From Pochonia chlamydosporia 170 (taxonomy: Eukaryota; Ascomycota; Sordariomycetes; Hypocreales; Clavicipitaceae): a DNA stretch of 64,000 nucleotides. Numbering within the stretch: the stretch's first letter is position 1; each line of letters starts with the position of its first letter. Below the pieces are notes generated by a model that saw only the letters and a list, made by a program, of their open reading frames with translations, was not told the origin of the DNA and ran no database searches. Positions 60,160-64,000 of the stretch are shown here, one piece after another. Location of the stretch: positions 4,774,001 through 4,838,000 of the forward strand of contig NC_035790.1 of NCBI RefSeq assembly GCF_001653235.2, written 5' to 3'. Made by a program: the position numbers and the translations under genes.

Positions 60160-62078
60160 ATGCAGCACCCACGTTCTCTGGTGCTGCTGGGCGCCATTTC
60201 TTCCCTCACCGCCGTCGCTGCTGGCAGCTTGCCGCGCGGTGTTGGGCCCGAGTGTAAGTCGCAGCTCTTCTCAATATTCACCAAAGAGTCGCCATGCATA
60301 CACGCCTTCCTTCAGCACACCTGAGTGTGCCAAATTGTCCTCAACGCCTCACGATTGACCCAATTGCTAAATACACTCCATTGCAGTTGCTTCTCACTAC
60401 CAGGGCAAGACCGAATTCAGCTGCATTTCAGATGCGTCCATCAAGCTGGCCTTCGATCGGGTCAACGACAACACCTGCGACTGCCCAGACGGCTCCGACG
60501 AACCTGGCACCGCGGCATGTGCACACATCGATCCCCTTTCTCCCGAGCAACCGCTTCCAGGCTCTGGATCAGTCTCGGGAAAGGTCCAAGCCGCGCTTCC
60601 TGGGTTCTGGTGCGAGAACAAGGGCCACATCTCGTCCTACGTTCCGTTCATCTACGTCAACGATGGCATGTGTGACTACGACCTCTGTTGCGATGGATCC
60701 GAAGAATACGGCCACGTCGGAGGCGTCAAGTGCGAGAACCGGTGTGTCGAGATCGGCAAGGAGTACAAGCGGCTTGCGGACGAGAAGAGACAAAAGATGG
60801 AGAGGGCAGCTAACCAGAAAAACGCCATGCTAAGCCAAGCCCAGCAGCTCCGCCAAAAGGCCGAGGTCAAAATTGCCCAATTGAACGCAGAGATTCAGAC
60901 TCTGGAAGTGAAAAAGGCCGACTTGCAAAAGAAGCACGCCGCTGCTAAACTTCAGGATGTTGGTAGAGTCGTCAAGAGCGAGGGAGCTGGAGGCAAGCTC
61001 GGTGTCTTGATTGGCGTGGCCAAGACTCGTGTCAGTGAGCTGCGAGACATGCTTGACAAGGTTGTGCAGCAACGAAACGATCTTCGCTCTCGAGTGGAGG
61101 AGTTGGAGACAATCTTGCGAAAGTTCAAGGACGAATACAACCCCAACTTCAACGATGAGGGTGTCAAGTCGGCTGTCAAGTCTTGGGAGGACTATGCCGC
61201 TAGAGAGGCAGACACTGTTCGGGAACAACTCATTGACTCGGACGTGGATGATGTTCGCCAGGAAGACAGCGAGAACAGCGGCGTCAACTGGGCCGAGTTT
61301 GAGAGCGGTGACGAGGGCTCCGACACCGATGTCTGTTAGTATAAGGACCTTCACAGATGTCCACTTTAGAAGACGTGGACATGGATTTTGTGACCACTCA
61401 ATGATGTCTTCAACTTTGCTAACTGGTCCTGCAGTATACAACTTTGAGGCATACCTGCCTGGCTTCGTTCGAGGCTTCATCCACAATCAAGTGACTGCCC
61501 TCAGAGTGTGGCTGATTCAGAATGGCATTCTGGCAGACAGTGGTGGTGCTGGATCGGAGTCACAGCTAGTCAAGGCTGCTCGTGAGGCTGCCGAAACAGC
61601 CGAGAGGGAACTGGGCGACAAGATTCGCGATCGCGACAGCGAGACTGAGGATCTGAAGAAGGACTATGGACCCTCAGACATTTTCCGTGCCATCAAGGGA
61701 AAATGTGTTAGCATTGACGCCGGCGAATATGAATATGAACTCTGCTATCTCGACAAGACCATGCAGAAATCCAAGAAGGGACATGGACATACAAACATGG
61801 GTAACTTTGTTCGCATTGACCGCCAGATGGCCGACGACGAGGAGAGACTGGACGGAAAGAGCCTAGGCAGAGGCGAGCGCATGGTTCTTAAGTACGAAGA
61901 CGGACAGCAGTGCTGGAACGGCCCTCGACGAAGCACAGAGGTGTGGCTTGGCTGCGCCGACAAGGAGGAGCTCTGGCGCGTCAGCGAAGCTGAGAAGTGC
62001 GTTTATAAGATGGAGGTCGGCACTCCTGCTGCTTGCGATGACCCGGAGCCAGCTCAGGGGAAGAAGGATGAGTTGTAG
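60160..62078 (+). CDS. gtb1: Glucosidase II beta subunit (PRKCSH/Gtb1), ER lumen
   Basis: Three exons (60160-60253, 60387-61334, 61435-62078) give 561 residues. The signal peptide is MQHPRSLVLLGAISSLTAVA. Two LDL-receptor-A-like motifs follow (CDCPDGSDEPGT, CDYDLCCDGSEEYG), then a long Glu/Lys coiled coil (about residues 175-320) and a C-terminal MRH domain that binds mannose, with GQQCWNGPRR, VWLGC and EKCVYKMEVGTPAAC holding the Gln, Arg, Glu and Tyr ligands. The protein ends KDEL, an ER-retention signal. With the catalytic alpha subunit it trims the inner glucoses of N-glycans for calnexin-dependent folding. The alpha subunit is not in this window. The first exon splits right after the signal peptide. 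Confidence 0.95.
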
Positions 62079-62578
62079 ATGGCAGTCCAAGAGCTCGTCA
62101 ATGTATGATAACGAAAATAGCACAGTATATGGAGTATAGGACCAGATGAGGCCGATACACCGGTGAACTATCTAGAAGGCGAATATATTGCTATTAAACT
62201 TTAATCACGCAAATACTTGCCGTGATGATGTTTGGCCATCTCCGGCTTCTATCCATAAGAAGCTGTGCAACATGCATGACCAGAAAAGTGCAGTAAATGT
62301 ACTCCGTAATCCTCATGAGACCCACAGCCATCTAATGCATGGTCAGCCCCGCAAGGTTGAACGTCCACGTCCGACATTTGGTTTCACTGTTTCACTCTGA
62401 ATATTTGCATATATTACTTACTGTTTTGTTTTATTTCATTTGTAAATCTACGACATAATGGATAGATGATAAGATACTACGTCTATACATCTCCCAGACA
62501 TATCCAAATGTTACGCACTTGCCCCCAACCCTCACGAGCCACAGCCCATCTCAAGACCACACACATCACACCCTCAAA
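62079..62578. other. Intergenic region
   Basis: These 500 bases hold the gtb1 3' flank and the promoter of the following transporter. No gene is seen. Confidence 0.5.
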
Positions 62579-64000
62579 ATGAGAATACTATCCAACCTGC
62601 CCAAGGGCACAAAGCGCCTATACGCCATATGTCTTCACCTCGCAATAGGCGCCTCAATATGGGGCTACAACATTGGCATTTTGTCCTCCATCCTCGTCCA
62701 CCCGGGCTGGCGAGAGACGCTCCAGGACCCGACGCCCGCGCAAAAGGGCCTCATCACGGGGATATATTACCTGGGCACATTTCTCTCATACATCTTTTTG
62801 TCGCATCCTCTTGCAGATTACTTGGGCAGACGGTATGCCGCCATGATCGGCACGTGTACCCTGAGTCTTGGGGCGATATTGATGGCGGCTGCGAGGGGAG
62901 ATGGTGCGGTGGGAATGATGGCCTTGGGGAGATGGGTTTGCGGCCTGGGTGTTGGAGTGGTGAGCACTACGGTGCCGTTATATCAAAGGTCAGATAAGAT
63001 ACTTAGTACTGTGATTCATTTCGAAAACTAACAACCTACAGTGAGATATCTCCCGCAAAAGAAAGAGGAAAATTCGTCACCATGAATCACGTAGGCTTCA
63101 TCGCTGGTCTTGCCTCCGGCCTATGGTACGTCTATCCAGTTCACGGCTCGCAAACATACTAACCTCACAGGGTCGGCTACCTCATGACATTCTGGACTTC
63201 CAACGCCGGCAAATTCTGGGGATGGCGACTCTCCATCCTCATCCAATGCATCCCAGCCGTGACATTCACAACCGGCCTGCTCTTCCTCCCAGAAACGTAC
63301 GTCAACTCCCACCCCAACACCACACCTACTAACAACCCCAGACCAAGATGGCTCCTCGAAAAAGGCGACATGGAACAAGCTTCCAAAGTCCTGCACCGCC
63401 TTCGACAAGACACCATCCCCGCCGAATCAATCACCCATGAACTCCACGCCATTGCCGCTGATATCGAATCCCGGCACAAAGCCGGCACGACGTTCCTCTC
63501 TCTTTCGCTCTCGCTCTCCGTGACGCCAGTCTCTTTGCTCGTCTGTGGCGCGCTTTTCTTTTACAGTTTATGGCGCAGATGTGTGGTGCCACAGCAATGA
63601 AGTACTACTTGCCTACCCTGCTGAAGGCCTTGGGCTTGAACTATAGATTGGCATTGATGGCGGGGGCGGTAGAAATGACGGTCAAGATTGGCATGACGAT
63701 TGTGGAGATGTGGGCGATTGATAGGTTTGGGAGGAGGACTTGCTTGACGGGGGGGAGTCTGATCATGGGAGTTGCTATGCTTGTGAGTGTGCTTTGTTTT
63801 CTGATTTCCATTTGAGCAGTTGCTAACAAATTAGGTGAACGGGTTTCTGCCGATGCTGTATGCAGGAAACAAGAGCAAGGTTGCGGACGTCATCTGTATC
63901 GTCTTTATATTCATCTACGCAATGGGTTATAGTCTTGGTCTCGGCCCAGCGGCATGGGTATACAGCTCCGAGGTGAGGATTCCAAAATTTCCAAGTGTTG
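62579..64000 (+). CDS. MFS sugar transporter with apparent frameshift, 3' end beyond window
   Basis: Visible exons are 62579-62988, 63042-63125, 63171-63296, 63342-63782 and 63835-63972, with a donor (GAG|GTGAGG) at 63973 just before the window ends. Sugar-porter features are IGASIWGYNIGILSS (TM1), ADYLGRRYA, VPLYQSEISPAKERG, LPETPRWLLEKGD, then QFMAQMCGATAMKYYLPTLL (TM7) and IDRFGRRT. The frame up to about residue 253 and the frame of TM7 onward differ: exon 4 needs a one-base gain near 63486, or a 38-base intron at 63492-63529, to join them. Read straight through, translation stops at 63600. It is either a damaged gene, a sequence error or an unusually small intron. It would be a plasma-membrane sugar carrier if intact; the substrate is unknown. 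Confidence 0.8.

Noticed and set aside
1..64000. A secondary-metabolite cluster
   Set aside because: Despite a beta-lactamase-like protein, transporters, oxidoreductases and a Zn2Cys6 factor, there is no polyketide synthase, peptide synthetase or terpene cyclase in the window.

Overview
The window is nuclear DNA of a filamentous ascomycete, most likely a Sordariomycete close to the Hypocreales (Metarhizium/Pochonia-like). Genes are interrupted by short GT..AG introns of roughly 50-100 bases. The families are typical of such fungi: an Egh16/Mas1-type secreted protein, a Zn2Cys6 regulator, sugar transporters of the major facilitator superfamily (MFS), an Arp6, a Sip5 and a fungal HMP-P synthase under a eukaryotic TPP riboswitch. 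The genus is inferred from gene content, not proven. I rebuilt gene models by hand from splice sites, and for every complete protein-coding model the exon lengths sum to a multiple of three.

Layout. 0-6 kb: a Gfo/Idh/MocA oxidoreductase (minus, cut by the left edge) and an eight-exon MFS sugar transporter (plus). 6-10 kb: the thiamine gene nmt1/THI5 (minus) with a TPP aptamer in its 5' leader, then a secreted Egh16/Mas1-like protein (minus). 11.7-16.5 kb: a secreted type-B carboxylesterase and a Zn2Cys6 transcription factor (both minus). 17.4-21.3 kb: a ten-exon P-type ATPase related to Na,K-ATPase alpha subunits (minus). 21.3-33 kb: a gene-poor stretch holding a small pogo/CENP-B-type DNA-binding protein without a transposase domain (plus) and one weak candidate for an orphan secreted protein (minus). 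33-42 kb: a codon-biased RCO-3-like MFS hexose transporter, an Ara2-type aldo-keto reductase, a secreted beta-lactamase-like protein and Arp6 (all plus). 42.8-57.4 kb: an F-box protein with a Cys-rich tail (minus), a Ufd1-like protein with zinc fingers and an AZUL-like motif (plus) and Sip5 (plus), separated by 4-kb gene-poor gaps. 58.4-64 kb: a GCIP/cyclin-D1-binding-like protein (minus), divergent from the glucosidase II beta subunit (plus), and a third MFS sugar transporter (plus) that shows an apparent frameshift and runs off the right edge.

How they fit together. Most are ordinary housekeeping or nutrition genes with no single pathway linking them. The recurring themes are sugar uptake and oxidation (three MFS transporters, two oxidoreductases), ubiquitin-linked functions (three consecutive genes), and secreted proteins plausibly linked to host or substrate contact (Egh16-like, esterase, beta-lactamase-like). 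I found no complete transposon, no CRISPR array, no rRNA and no convincing tRNA. The points most worth following are the TPP riboswitch, the truncated pogo-derived regulator with a new acidic tail, the altered ion site of the P-type ATPase, and the broken frame in the last transporter.
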